DNA of 36,342 bases, from assembly GCA_001604275.1 (NCBI GenBank), contig LVBD01000045.1, forward strand, positions 1-36,342, in the 5' to 3' direction. The DNA is from Spirochaetales bacterium Spiro_02 (GTDB taxonomy: Bacteria > Spirochaetota > Spirochaetia > Sphaerochaetales > Sphaerochaetaceae). The notes under the pieces are model-generated. The model had not been told where the DNA came from. It saw nothing but the letters and a program-made list of their open reading frames with translations, and did no database searches. The position numbers were made by a program, and so were the translations under genes. Each line of letters starts with the position of its first letter. The stretch's first letter is position 1. This document shows, one piece after another, positions 7,117 to 15,470 of this stretch.

Positions 7117-7785
7117 ATGCCCATATCAAGCACCGATCTGTTCGATCTATACCACTCGCTATCCGCGCCGCTACTTCAGCAATTCGCCTTCCCGTGGGAA
7201 GCGTTGCCGAAACTGGAGGAATTCATCCTGATGCTCGGACCAAGCCTCCCCAACGAAGAATATGAAGAAGTCGAACAGCTTGTCTGGATCGCGAAGAATG
7301 CGACCATAGCGCCTTCGGCCCACATCGCCGGCCCTTGCATCATCGGAGCACACACCGAGGTCCGGCATTGCGCGTTCATCAGAGGAAGCGTACTGATCGG
7401 CGACGAATGCGTGGTCGGAAACTCCACGGAACTGAAGAACACGATCCTCTTCGACGCAGTCCAAGTACCGCACTTCAACTATGTCGGAGACAGCATCCTC
7501 GGCTACCAGGCGCACCTAGGGGCGGGTGCGATCACGAGCAATGTGAAATCGGACAACTCGACGGTCACGGTCAAGGACAGAATCGCAGCAACTGCGATCG
7601 ACACCGGCCTAGCGAAGTTCGGCGCCCTTGTCGGAGATTTCGTCGAAGTAGGATGCAACAGCGTTCTGAACCCGGGGACAGTCATCGGACGGCATACGAA
7701 CGTCTACCCGCTGACGAGTGTCCGAGGAATGATGCCCGGCAATTCGATCATCAAGCAGAACGGTATTCCGGTGGACAAGCGATGA
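7117..7785 (+). CDS. Left-handed beta-helix (hexapeptide) acyl/acetyltransferase-like protein
   Basis: The 222-residue protein has an alpha-helical N-terminus (1-60) followed by hexapeptide repeats from about residue 70 to 215: NATIAPSAHIAGPCIIGAHTEVRHCAFIRGSVLIGDECVVGNSTELKN and, further on, LGAGAITSNVKSD and LNPGTVIGRHTNVYPL. This is the left-handed beta-helix fold of the acetyltransferase half of GlmU-like enzymes. No nucleotidyltransferase domain is present. Such proteins are often annotated as UDP-N-acetylglucosamine diphosphorylase-like, but the substrate is not known. GAGGAGAG upstream supports the start. Its stop overlaps the jetA start as ATGA (7782-7785), so it is probably translated from the same message as the jet genes. 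Confidence 0.8.
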   Translation: MPISSTDLFDLYHSLSAPLLQQFAFPWEALPKLEEFILMLGPSLPNEEYEEVEQLVWIAKNATIAPSAHIAGPCIIGAHTEVRHCAFIRGSVLIGDECVVGNSTELKNTILFDAVQVPHFNYVGDSILGYQAHLGAGAITSNVKSDNSTVTVKDRIAATAIDTGLAKFGALVGDFVEVGCNSVLNPGTVIGRHTNVYPLTSVRGMMPGNSIIKQNGIPVDKR

Positions 7786-9275
7786 CTGGAATCACGAAAG
7801 AATATATCCGCACGATGATCGATACGAACAGCGGATTGCGGCTACTCCACTCAAGGAATGCGAGCGATGTCATCGCGTTCCTCTACCAGGTGTTCGGCGA
7901 TCTTGAAGAAACGAGCATGGAACAGGACAGGTTCCTCGCGCTGCTGGAGAGATACATCGGCGAGAACGAGATCCCCCCGGATGAAGCCGAGGATCCCTGT
8001 CAGGGAGGATTGGGGTTCGACAACAAGGCAAAGGCGAGAACCATGGTGAACGCATGGTGCCAGAAAGGATACCTACTCCGATCCTACAACGAAAGCGCCC
8101 AGGAAATCATTACATTGTCCGCCGGAACGAGCAGGCTCTTCAGGTTCCTCGAAGATATCGACAACAGCACCAAGGGCATCGTCGGAACAGACAGTAGATT
8201 CGCTTCGATCATCTATCAGATCACCGAACTGGAGGAGAAGACGACGGAAGATCCCCGGGAACGGATCCGGACGCTCAAGGCGAAGCAACAGGAAATCCAG
8301 GACGAAATCCTTGCCATCGAGGAACGAGGGATCGCACCGACCTTCACAAAAGTACAGGTGCAGGAACGGATCGAGGAATTGGAACGACAAAGCAAGGCCC
8401 TGCTCAGCGACTTCCGGCAGCTCAAGGACAACAACCATCGGCTGTTCCTGCAAATATGCCAGAAACAGCTCGAGGCGACGGACAGCAGAGGGGACATCCT
8501 TCAGTATACCATGGAAGGCCAAAGTGCGATCTCCAGCTCTCCTCAGGGACAGAGCTTCGATGCGTTCTGGGGCTATCTGACGCTGGAGGAAGAGGAGAAC
8601 ACCCTGTATCGGCAGATCAAGGCACTGGAGAAACGGGTCGAAGACACCGGCCTTGACTGGGACTTCACGTTCCTCCAGAATCTGGAAGACAGACTGTACG
8701 AGGAAGGCAAGAGCGTCAATGAAGAAAACCATATGCTCGCCTCCCGGCTCAGACGGATTCTGCTACGCTATGCAAGCGGGGAATATCAGCAGATGCAGGA
8801 ACTCAGCAGGGAGATCAAGGCTGCCTGCGCGACTCTCGCCGATATCCCAAAGGGCCCATGGCTGGAAGCGGACGGCAAGTTGAGCCTCGATACGACATTC
8901 TCCAGACCGCTTGTGCTGCCTCCGACTGTGACGCAGCATTCGGTGACGAACTACGAGGATCCCGGCAGTCCGACGGCGGGAGTGTTCGACCAGGTGTTCG
9001 CACAGCAAAGCATTTCGGCCGCGACGCTTCGCGATCGCTTGGAACTGCTTCGCAAGCAATATGCATCGTTCACGCTCAAAACAGTCGTAGAACGGTTTCC
9101 GTTGCAGTTCGGACTTGAAGAACTGCTCAAATACCTGACGCTCGGCATGAGGATGGACTCAGACTGCAAGAGCATCGACCCGAACGAGGAGGACGAAATT
9201 CTCTTCCTTTCATACCCAGACGGCCGCCCGACAGCGGTGACCATACCGAAGGTGATCATCTATGGAGAAAAATAA
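7782..9275 (+). CDS. jetA: Wadjet-type JetA (MukF/kleisin-like subunit)
   Basis: The 497-residue protein matches the JetA family (DUF3375 type) in length, in position before jetB and jetC, and in organisation. An N-terminal winged-helix-like part (residues 1-110, beginning ITKEYIRTMIDTNSGLRLLHSRNASDVIAFL) is followed by a long helical/coiled-coil middle (about 150-400), and the C-terminal segment is acidic (LSYPDGRPTAVTIPKVIIYG). In characterised Wadjet systems JetA is the kleisin subunit that joins the JetB and JetC proteins into a condensin-like ring acting on plasmid DNA. The start at ATG 7782 overlaps the preceding gene by four bases, and the end overlaps jetB by 14 bases. A longer open frame from 7335 is a read-through of the preceding gene region and is rejected. 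Family assignment rests on recognition plus the operon context. Confidence 0.8.
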   Translation: MTGITKEYIRTMIDTNSGLRLLHSRNASDVIAFLYQVFGDLEETSMEQDRFLALLERYIGENEIPPDEAEDPCQGGLGFDNKAKARTMVNAWCQKGYLLRSYNESAQEIITLSAGTSRLFRFLEDIDNSTKGIVGTDSRFASIIYQITELEEKTTEDPRERIRTLKAKQQEIQDEILAIEERGIAPTFTKVQVQERIEELERQSKALLSDFRQLKDNNHRLFLQICQKQLEATDSRGDILQYTMEGQSAISSSPQGQSFDAFWGYLTLEEEENTLYRQIKALEKRVEDTGLDWDFTFLQNLEDRLYEEGKSVNEENHMLASRLRRILLRYASGEYQQMQELSREIKAACATLADIPKGPWLEADGKLSLDTTFSRPLVLPPTVTQHSVTNYEDPGSPTAGVFDQVFAQQSISAATLRDRLELLRKQYASFTLKTVVERFPLQFGLEELLKYLTLGMRMDSDCKSIDPNEEDEILFLSYPDGRPTAVTIPKVIIYGEK

Positions 9276-10041
9276 CACTTGGGCGGCCGCCTGCATCCAC
9301 GTGCTGCAAAAGCCGCTATTCGCGGAAGATCGGGAATTGTTTTCGTCGCTATGCAATTATCGGCAGGAAGTGAGCTCATATCTCGCAAAAATCGGCCTGG
9401 AACTCGTTCTGAACCTCGACCTAGGCTACGCATTCATCAGACAGGCGGAGACATCCGATGAAAACGAACTACCGCTTCCGAAGCTGATCCGTCGGATTCC
9501 CGTCACGTTCGAGCAGTCGCTTGTTTTGGTGATCCTGTACGACGAGCTGGAGAAATTCGATAGCAACGGCGGCGAAGATCCCTTCTGCATCATGACGGAG
9601 GAACAGGTGCGGGAACTGGCGCAAACATGCTGGCCTGGCGCAAGTACCGACCAGACGAAGTTTCATGACGCGATCGCCCGCGCACTGTCGGATCTCGCCG
9701 AACAAGGGTTGGTCCGCGAACGCCGCCCACAGGGAATGGACGACCAGGAAAGCGAACGATACAAGACGAACCGGCGCTTCGAACTGCGGAACATCATCAG
9801 GGCGCGTGTCACGAAAGACTTCTTCCTCGAGTTCAAGCGTCGCCTGGAGGAGTGCATGGGAGCTGCTGAAAATCAGCCGTCGCAAGGACCGATGCTGGTG
9901 GAGTCCAGTCCTGACGGGCAAAGAACCGGCGGCACGGACCGGCATACCATCGAAGCTGAGCCTATGGACTCGGATCCTTTATCCGACTTCGTGGACGAAG
10001 AATCGGAAACAGGAGCAACGGAGGCTGAACATGACGAATGA
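9262..10041 (+). CDS. jetB: Wadjet-type JetB (MukE-like / KITE subunit)
   Basis: The 259-residue protein resembles JetB (DUF4194 type). A winged-helix core occupies roughly residues 15-200, including LASQ-like segments such as LFSSLCNYRQEVSSYLAKIGLELVLNLDLGYAFI, TFEQSLVLVILYDELEKF and the final FELRNIIRARVTKDFFLEFKRRLEE. The last 60 residues are acidic, probably disordered, and longer than in many relatives. In known systems a JetB dimer binds the kleisin JetA and touches DNA. It overlaps jetA by 14 bases and jetC by 11, so the three are translationally coupled. Confidence 0.8.
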   Translation: MEKNNTWAAACIHVLQKPLFAEDRELFSSLCNYRQEVSSYLAKIGLELVLNLDLGYAFIRQAETSDENELPLPKLIRRIPVTFEQSLVLVILYDELEKFDSNGGEDPFCIMTEEQVRELAQTCWPGASTDQTKFHDAIARALSDLAEQGLVRERRPQGMDDQESERYKTNRRFELRNIIRARVTKDFFLEFKRRLEECMGAAENQPSQGPMLVESSPDGQRTGGTDRHTIEAEPMDSDPLSDFVDEESETGATEAEHDE

Positions 10042-13000
10042 ATTCCTGTTCGACGATCTGATTGAAAAAACCGGCTACCGGCTGTCGGTGTTCGAACTAT
10101 ACAACTGGGGAACCTTCGACAACCATATCGTGCATCTTGAGCTCGGAGGAGAAAACTCGTTGCTGACCGGCGGCAATGGATCCGGCAAGACGACGATCGT
10201 AGATGCGATCCTGACGCTGCTGGTCCCATCCGAATACATCAGCTACAACATATCGTCAGGAAAGGAAGGCAGGGATGGCCGGACGATGGACAGCTATGTC
10301 CGCGGAGCTTGGTCCACGCACAAGGGCGACGATCAGTATTCGGCAAGCAAGGACTATCTGCGTGATCGGACCACCCACTCCATATTGCTTGGGACATTCA
10401 TCAACGCGGGGGCGGAGCAACCGATCACGTTGCTACAGATACATTACTATAATCCGAGCGGAGCGTTGCAGCATCTGTATGCGATCTTCGATCAGGCGGT
10501 CACGATCAGACAGCTTCAGGCCACTGCAGGGGTATTCAACCCCGCGCAGCTCAGAAACTACAAGTCCAGCATTACCGATCAGTACGCCCAGGGCGTCCAG
10601 TTCTTCGATACGTTCCGCAGCTATAGCAAGGTCTTCGGAGAACGAGTCGGTTTCCGTTCCCGAGAAAAAGCGCTGAAGATATTCAGCAAGACCGTCGGCA
10701 TGAAGGATCTGACGAATCTCAACGAATTCATCAGGAACCATATGCTCGACGAATCCGATTTCGAGTCAGAGTTCAAGAACCTGAGCGACAGCTACGACAA
10801 CCTGCACAACACCCAGCTAGAGATCGAAAAGGATGACGAACAGCTCCGTCAGCTCAAGCGGATACTCGACGAGGGGCGGCGCTACGGAGAGAAAATCGCG
10901 GAATACGGGGCGACCAAGCAAGACGAGGATTTCTGCGAAGTGTGGAAGGCCTGGCAATCGAAGCGTTTCCTTGCGTTCGAAATCGATAAGTTCCGTGCGG
11001 AACGATCCCTCGTTTCTGGAGAGCTCACCGAAAAGCAACTTGCGCAGGAGAGTCAGGAAGTCAAGCGCGACGAACTGAAGAATCAATTGAACCAGAACGA
11101 GCGCTATCGGCAGCTGGAGGATCAGCGACGGTCGCTGAACGCGAAACAGACGCTGCTCGCCGAGCGAATGGAAACACGGGAATTCTATGCGAACCGTGCA
11201 AGGCACATCGATATGCAGGTGCCATTCGATGAAGCGGCGTTCGAAGCAAACCTGTTTTCGCTGTCCAGAAGACAGCGCTCCATCGAGGAGAAGAACGAAA
11301 GTCTCCAGGAGAACATCAATGTTTCCGCCCAGCACAGGCAGGAACTGCAGACGCAGCTGAGAATCACCGAAGAGCAGATCCAGGCGCTCGCGGGACGGAA
11401 TTCGAACATTCCGCTCCCCTATCTGCAGGAACGAGCAAGGCTCTGCCAATGGCTCAATGTTTCCGAAGAGGAGCTGCCGTTCGCCGGAGAGCTGATGCAG
11501 GTGCGTGAGGATTTCGAGTCGCAACGCAAGATCATCGAACTGATCCTGCATGATTTTTCGCTGACGCTGCTGATCCCGCAATCGCTTCGGAACAAGGTAT
11601 GCCAGTATCTGTGGGCAAACCAGGTCAATGTATCTCTCGCCTATGTCGCGTTGCCGAAGGAACAGTTTCTTCCTACGGAAAACGACGACGAACCCCTGCT
11701 GTGCAATGCGATCGAGACCAAGGAAGAGCATCGCTACGGCAGCTGGGTCCTTTCGCATCTCCAGCAACGTTTCAGCAATGCGTTGGTACTGTCGCTCGAT
11801 GAACTGTTCCATACCGAGCTCGCCTACAGCGAACGGCAGATTACGCGCGACGGATTGTACTATAAAGCGTATGCGGCGTTGGAAAAACAATCCGACATCT
11901 ATGTGATGGGCTGGGATACGGCTCGCAAGCAGGAACAGCTGATCATCGACAAGGACAACCTGCTCAACGCGATCGACGAACTCGATCAAGCAATCAAGGA
12001 AGATGTGCGTCAGATCGCCAGGAACAAAGAAAAAATCGAAGCGATCATTGAGATCAGGACGATTGGAAGTTATGAAAAAATCGATACGCGTTCTCCGGAA
12101 GCCGAAATAGAGGAGATATCCTGCCGGATAGAGGAAATGGAACAGTGTCTAGGGGATGTCGAAAACCTTCGAAAGCAATTGCAGCGGGTTGATATGTCGA
12201 TCAGGGAACTCAAGGCCAGTTGCGAACATCTTGTCTCCGAACGGGGCCGCATAGACGGAAGGCTCGCTCAGTTCGAAGAAATGCTCGGACACCGCACGCA
12301 GCTCCTCAAGGAGGAAGATCCGCAGACACTGGAGCAACGTTGTTCCGATTTTTCCGGTCGGTACGATCTGCCCGATATCTGGAGCAGCCTCGATAGCCTT
12401 GACGATGCCGCCGACAGAACCCGTCGGCAACTGGATGACAGCATCCAGACATTGCTCGCCCAGATGAACGACAGCAAGGACCGGTGCCTCAACCTGATGT
12501 CGAACTTCTGCAAGCCCGGACAGGATACGCTGACAAAATATCCTACATGGACGAGCAATCTTCTGGAATTAGGCACCGAACAGTTCTCCATGCAGGATCT
12601 GCCTGCATTCCGCAAGGTCTACGATCATTTGCTCGAGGACGACTTGCCACGCCACAAGGAACAGTTCGCAAGCTATCGCACCAGTCTGATCGGCAAGGAC
12701 GTCATTTCGTTCAGCAGGATGCTGGGAAGCTGGCAGCGGATGATCGACGAGAATATCGTCGACTTGAATACGAGCCTCCAGAGGATCAACTACAACCACG
12801 ATCCACAGACCGGAGCGAAGACCCATATCCGCATCAAGAAGCAACCGAATCCTGATGATTCGGTCCGTACTCTCAAATCCTTGATCCGTGCGGCGATGCC
12901 GACACCATTGATCCAGGAGAACGCTCCAGCGCAGAAGAAGCTCGAGGAGCAGAACCAGTACTTCGGACAGGTGGATGCCCTGCTCGGGTTCCTTCGTCAA

Positions 13001-13456
13001 GACGATGTCCGGCAGAAGGTGCTGGACGTGAGAAGGTGGTTCGTCTTCGCTGCGGAAGAGTACGATGTCCAGTCGGGCGACCAGCTGAGATATTATCAGG
13101 ATAGCGCCGGGATTTCCGGCGGTCAGAAGGCAAAGCTCGCTTACACGATCTTCGCCGCTGCCATTGCGAAACAGTTCGATGTGTTCAGCGATGAAAGCGC
13201 TTCGCGCTCGTTCCGTTTCGTTCTGATCGACGAGGCGTTTAGCAAGATAGACGATGAGAACAGTCGGTATGCGATGCAACTGTTCACCCAGCTGAATCTG
13301 CAGCTGATGGTCATTACTCCATTGGACAAGGGGAACTTGGTCCTGCCGTTCATCAGGACGGTACAAGTCACTGAATGTCCGAATGGAAAGAATTCACAGG
13401 TCGTCAGCGTCAGAGTAGAGGATTTCGATGAGCGAGGTGAAACAGCTGGAAGCTGA
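10031..13456 (+). CDS. jetC: Wadjet-type JetC, SMC-like ATPase (MukB-like)
   Basis: This 1141-residue SMC-type protein has the split ATPase head and long coiled coil of the family. Near the N-terminus are LYNWGTFDNHIVHLELGGEN and the Walker A motif GGNGSGKTT (about 47-55), followed by the JetC-typical segment SSGKEGRDGRTMDSYVRGAW. Long heptad-rich regions span about 250-480 and 640-1000. At the C-terminus are the ABC signature SGGQKAKLAY (about 1029-1038), Walker B VLIDEAFSKID (about 1064-1074) and a final LVLPFIRTVQVTE. All catalytic motifs appear intact, so the ATPase is probably functional. In studied Wadjet systems JetABC extrudes DNA loops and senses small circular DNA. The protein is of normal length. 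The expected downstream gene jetD is missing. Confidence 0.88.
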   Translation: MTNEFLFDDLIEKTGYRLSVFELYNWGTFDNHIVHLELGGENSLLTGGNGSGKTTIVDAILTLLVPSEYISYNISSGKEGRDGRTMDSYVRGAWSTHKGDDQYSASKDYLRDRTTHSILLGTFINAGAEQPITLLQIHYYNPSGALQHLYAIFDQAVTIRQLQATAGVFNPAQLRNYKSSITDQYAQGVQFFDTFRSYSKVFGERVGFRSREKALKIFSKTVGMKDLTNLNEFIRNHMLDESDFESEFKNLSDSYDNLHNTQLEIEKDDEQLRQLKRILDEGRRYGEKIAEYGATKQDEDFCEVWKAWQSKRFLAFEIDKFRAERSLVSGELTEKQLAQESQEVKRDELKNQLNQNERYRQLEDQRRSLNAKQTLLAERMETREFYANRARHIDMQVPFDEAAFEANLFSLSRRQRSIEEKNESLQENINVSAQHRQELQTQLRITEEQIQALAGRNSNIPLPYLQERARLCQWLNVSEEELPFAGELMQVREDFESQRKIIELILHDFSLTLLIPQSLRNKVCQYLWANQVNVSLAYVALPKEQFLPTENDDEPLLCNAIETKEEHRYGSWVLSHLQQRFSNALVLSLDELFHTELAYSERQITRDGLYYKAYAALEKQSDIYVMGWDTARKQEQLIIDKDNLLNAIDELDQAIKEDVRQIARNKEKIEAIIEIRTIGSYEKIDTRSPEAEIEEISCRIEEMEQCLGDVENLRKQLQRVDMSIRELKASCEHLVSERGRIDGRLAQFEEMLGHRTQLLKEEDPQTLEQRCSDFSGRYDLPDIWSSLDSLDDAADRTRRQLDDSIQTLLAQMNDSKDRCLNLMSNFCKPGQDTLTKYPTWTSNLLELGTEQFSMQDLPAFRKVYDHLLEDDLPRHKEQFASYRTSLIGKDVISFSRMLGSWQRMIDENIVDLNTSLQRINYNHDPQTGAKTHIRIKKQPNPDDSVRTLKSLIRAAMPTPLIQENAPAQKKLEEQNQYFGQVDALLGFLRQDDVRQKVLDVRRWFVFAAEEYDVQSGDQLRYYQDSAGISGGQKAKLAYTIFAAAIAKQFDVFSDESASRSFRFVLIDEAFSKIDDENSRYAMQLFTQLNLQLMVITPLDKGNLVLPFIRTVQVTECPNGKNSQVVSVRVEDFDERGETAGS

Positions 13457-13547
13457 AAACGTCTTGGACCGGCAGGAAACAGACGGGATGATATCGAAAA
13501 TCGTACACTATTGTTTTCCATATAGAAATTATTTGCCAAATCAATAG
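13428..13547 (+). CDS. 39-codon open frame at the expected jetD start, possible remnant
   Basis: An ATG overlaps the end of jetC by 29 bases, in the way jet genes commonly overlap, and opens a frame of 39 codons. The frame starts MSEVKQLEAENVLDRQETDG and stops at TAG 13545-13547. The first 25 codons have normal GC content, and the rest lies in AT-rich DNA that looks intergenic. It could be the truncated beginning of a deleted jetD, a small novel peptide, or chance. I see no recognisable JetD sequence in it. Confidence 0.25.
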   Translation: MSEVKQLEAENVLDRQETDGMISKIVHYCFPYRNYLPNQ

Positions 13548-13571
13548 AATATATTTCCATATGAAAATTAT
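13514..13571. promoter_or_regulatory. Two near-palindromic boxes at the XRE-gene 5' end, putative operator
   Basis: TTTCCATATAGAAATTAT (13515-13532) and TTTCCATATGAAAATTAT (13554-13571) differ at only two positions and lie 39 bases apart. Each has a dyad TTTC-CATA-GAAA character. Between them is TAGAAT (13545-13550), a possible -10 box. This arrangement suits repression by the adjacent XRE-type protein, possibly autoregulation. The second box overlaps the most upstream ATG of that gene. Confidence 0.5.
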
Positions 13572-13947
13572 CGCGTTTCCGGCAGAGTATATATACAGCG
13601 TGTTGGAATTTTGGAAACGCATTCAGGAAGCGCTGAAAGATAGCGAGCTCTCCATGGCGGAAGTATCCCGGCTCACGGGCATACCTCATGCGACCATATC
13701 CAACTGGATCCGCAACGACCGCTACCCGCCCATCGATTTGGCGGCAAGGATGGCGAAAGCGATCGGCATATCATTGGAATGGATGGTCTACGGAAAAGAA
13801 TCTCTGGACGAGTACTACGAGGATATCGAACCGGACAAGTTCTTCCATCTGTTCAGAACGCTCGAAAGCCTGAACGACAAGCAGATCTCAGTCCTCGAGA
13901 AAATGGCCCAATATTTGGCGGAAAGCAACGAACCGGGCGCCCGGTAA
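13561..13947 (+). CDS. XRE-family helix-turn-helix regulator
   Basis: The 128-residue frame contains a Cro/C1-type HTH (MAEVSRLTGIPHATISNWIRNDRYPPIDLAARMAKAIGISLEWMVYG, about residues 31-75) followed by an acidic helical tail (about 80-125). It probably binds DNA as a dimer. The start is uncertain. ATG 13561 overlaps an operator-like box, while GTG 13600 or TTG 13603 would give a protein starting near EFWKRIQEALKD, which is more usual for the family. None has a clear Shine-Dalgarno sequence. It occupies the position after jetABC where jetD would be, on the same strand, so it may control the jet operon, itself or both. That is inference from position only. Confidence 0.85.
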   Translation: MKIIAFPAEYIYSVLEFWKRIQEALKDSELSMAEVSRLTGIPHATISNWIRNDRYPPIDLAARMAKAIGISLEWMVYGKESLDEYYEDIEPDKFFHLFRTLESLNDKQISVLEKMAQYLAESNEPGAR

Positions 13948-14227
13948 GGTTTCGTTCCTGTTGTCATCCGATCGAACGTTCCGCTTTTGCGTATGTCGGC
14001 CGGGCGACAAGCTTCGGTTTCGTGCCTGTATCGGTCTTCGAAGAGAAGCGATGCAGTAGCAGAAGAAGAAACTATTATTGATTTCTTCGTCCATGAGAAA
14101 CGAGTCGTAACGCTGGACAGGATGCTCTGAACAGCGCCTACCATTGACGTCCTGTCCGCAATGAGGGAAGATGGGCGATACGCAGGTACTGGACAAATAC
14201 CACCCAGATGCTACGGAAGGATATGAT

Positions 14228-15004
14228 ATGGACAGGACACGGATGCCGGTCGTATTCGTCGGCCACGGTTCACCGATGAACGCAATCGAGGACAATGCTT
14301 GGAGCCGCACATGGAAGGAACTGGGACGGACCCTCCCCCGCCCCGAATGCATTCTCGCCATCTCGGCGCATTGGATGACCCGCGGCCAGAAAATCCGAAA
14401 CGCATCGGACAATCGGCAGATATATGATATGTACGGATTTCCGCAAGAGCTCTATGATGTGGAATATGCTCCGGCAGGCGAACCGATCGTAGCGAAACAG
14501 GTCAAGGAACTGCTTTCTTCCGAAGCTGCGTTCGACGATTCCTGGGGCATCGACCACGGCATCTGGTCGGTCTTGGTCAGCATGTTTCCACAAGCGGATG
14601 TTCCGGTAGTCATGATGAGCACCGATCTGGCCGCTGATCCGAGAGAGTTATATCGTCGAGGAACGGCACTGCGTTCGCTGAGAGAAGCAGGTGTCCTGAT
14701 TCTTGCGAGCGGAAACGTCGTTCATAACCTCGCTCTGGTCGACTAATCGATGGAGCACGGGGGGTTCCCATGGGCTCATGAATTCGATGCGTTCATCAAG
14801 GACGCCATCCTTCGCAACGACACTGATTCGGTAGTCGACTATCGTTCGCTGAACCATGCCTCTCGCCAAGCGGTCAGGACTCCCGAACATTTCTATCCGT
14901 TGCTCTATGCGCTGGGGGCTTCCGACAGCACCGACGAAGTGGAAGTATGGAACGAAGACCTCTGTCTCGGCGCTTTGTCCATGACATCGTATACATTCGG
15001 GTAG
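14228..15004 (+). pseudogene. ygiD: ygiD-like extradiol dioxygenase (LigB/DODA family) with an in-frame stop
   Basis: The reading frame encodes a protein closely following E. coli YgiD (4,5-DOPA extradiol dioxygenase): MPVVFVGHGSPMNAIEDN, ISAHWMTRG, FPQELYDVEY, WGIDHGIWSVLVSMFPQADVPV, SGNVVHNLALVD. The zinc-ligand histidines (H13, H48 and the His in GIDHG) are present. At codon 173 a TAA (14744-14746) replaces what is normally a Trp. The same frame then continues without shift through MEHGGFPWAHEFDAFIKDAIL and TPEHFYPLLYALGA to TAG at 15002-15004. So one nonsense codon separates 172 residues from the final 85, which include conserved parts of the active-site barrel. GGAAGG seven bases upstream supports ATG 14228. 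It is either a recent pseudogene, a two-piece protein (ATG at 14750 could restart) or a sequence error. Confidence 0.82.
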
Positions 15005-15059
15005 CAGAGAGCTCGACGGACGCCACACTTGGTGATGTCGGAACGATGTCGGCCAACGA

Positions 15060-15100
15060 AAAGAAGTCGGCGGACGCATATGGCGTCCGTCGCCTTCTTT
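15060..15100. terminator. Strong bidirectional intrinsic terminator
   Basis: Bases 15060-15077 pair with 15083-15100 in an 18-bp stem with one mismatch and one G-T pair, around a five-base loop. The AAAGAAG/CTTCTTT ends supply A- and T-rich flanks on both strands. It sits between the convergent ygiD-like and glutaredoxin genes and can serve both. Confidence 0.75.
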
Positions 15101-15135
15101 CTCCAAGACCGGTTTCTGTACGTCCCGATACCCAG

Positions 15136-15366
15136 CTATCGTTTCAACGCCTGATCGATCGCCGTACGGTCGAAGCCAACGATGATCTTCCCGTTCACAT
15201 CAAGCACAGGAACTCCCATCTGGCCGGATTTACGAACCATCTCATGAGCTTTTTCGGAATTCATGGCGACATTGTACTCGGTGTACGGAATGTTGTTCTT
15301 TCTCAGATAATCTTTTGCCATCCTGCAGAACCCACAGGTAGGGGTGCTATACAATAAAACTGACAT
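15136..15366 (-). CDS. Small glutaredoxin-like protein (CxxC active site)
   Basis: The 76-residue protein has the glutaredoxin/NrdH fold pattern. LLYSTPTCGFCRMAKDYL carries the redox CGFC motif (about residues 11-14), GVPVLDVNGKIIVGFDR carries the cis-proline and glutathione-site region, and the chain ends in an alpha helix. The CGFC form is typical of the small YruB/NrdH-like group and is expected to reduce disulfides in the cytoplasm. The start at 15366 is fixed by GAGGAGGAAAC directly upstream; a longer frame to 15420 is rejected. It is convergent with the ygiD-like gene. Confidence 0.85.
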   Translation of the reverse strand: MSVLLYSTPTCGFCRMAKDYLRKNNIPYTEYNVAMNSEKAHEMVRKSGQMGVPVLDVNGKIIVGFDRTAIDQALKR

Positions 15367-15470
15367 ATGCGTGTTTCCTCCTCGCTTCCGGTTGTATTTA
15401 CATGCGTAAGGTACAACCATGGGGACCTGAGGTCAACAACGGATTTGGTGACAAAATCACAGAACCGACA

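Noticed and set aside
7335-7781. 149-codon N-terminal extension of jetA
   Set aside because: It is the out-of-frame reading of the hexapeptide gene; the ATG at 7782 gives the family start and the ATGA overlap.
10031-13456. SbcC or Rad50 type DNA repair ATPase
   Set aside because: There is no SbcD/Mre11 partner or zinc-hook CxxC in the middle; flanking jetA and jetB fit the Wadjet/MukB-like group.
13948-14227. A hidden jetD fragment or small gene between the XRE regulator and the dioxygenase
   Set aside because: Frames here are short with no motifs or ribosome-binding site; only a 7-bp inverted repeat (GAAGAAA/TTTCTTC near 14063-14086) is seen.
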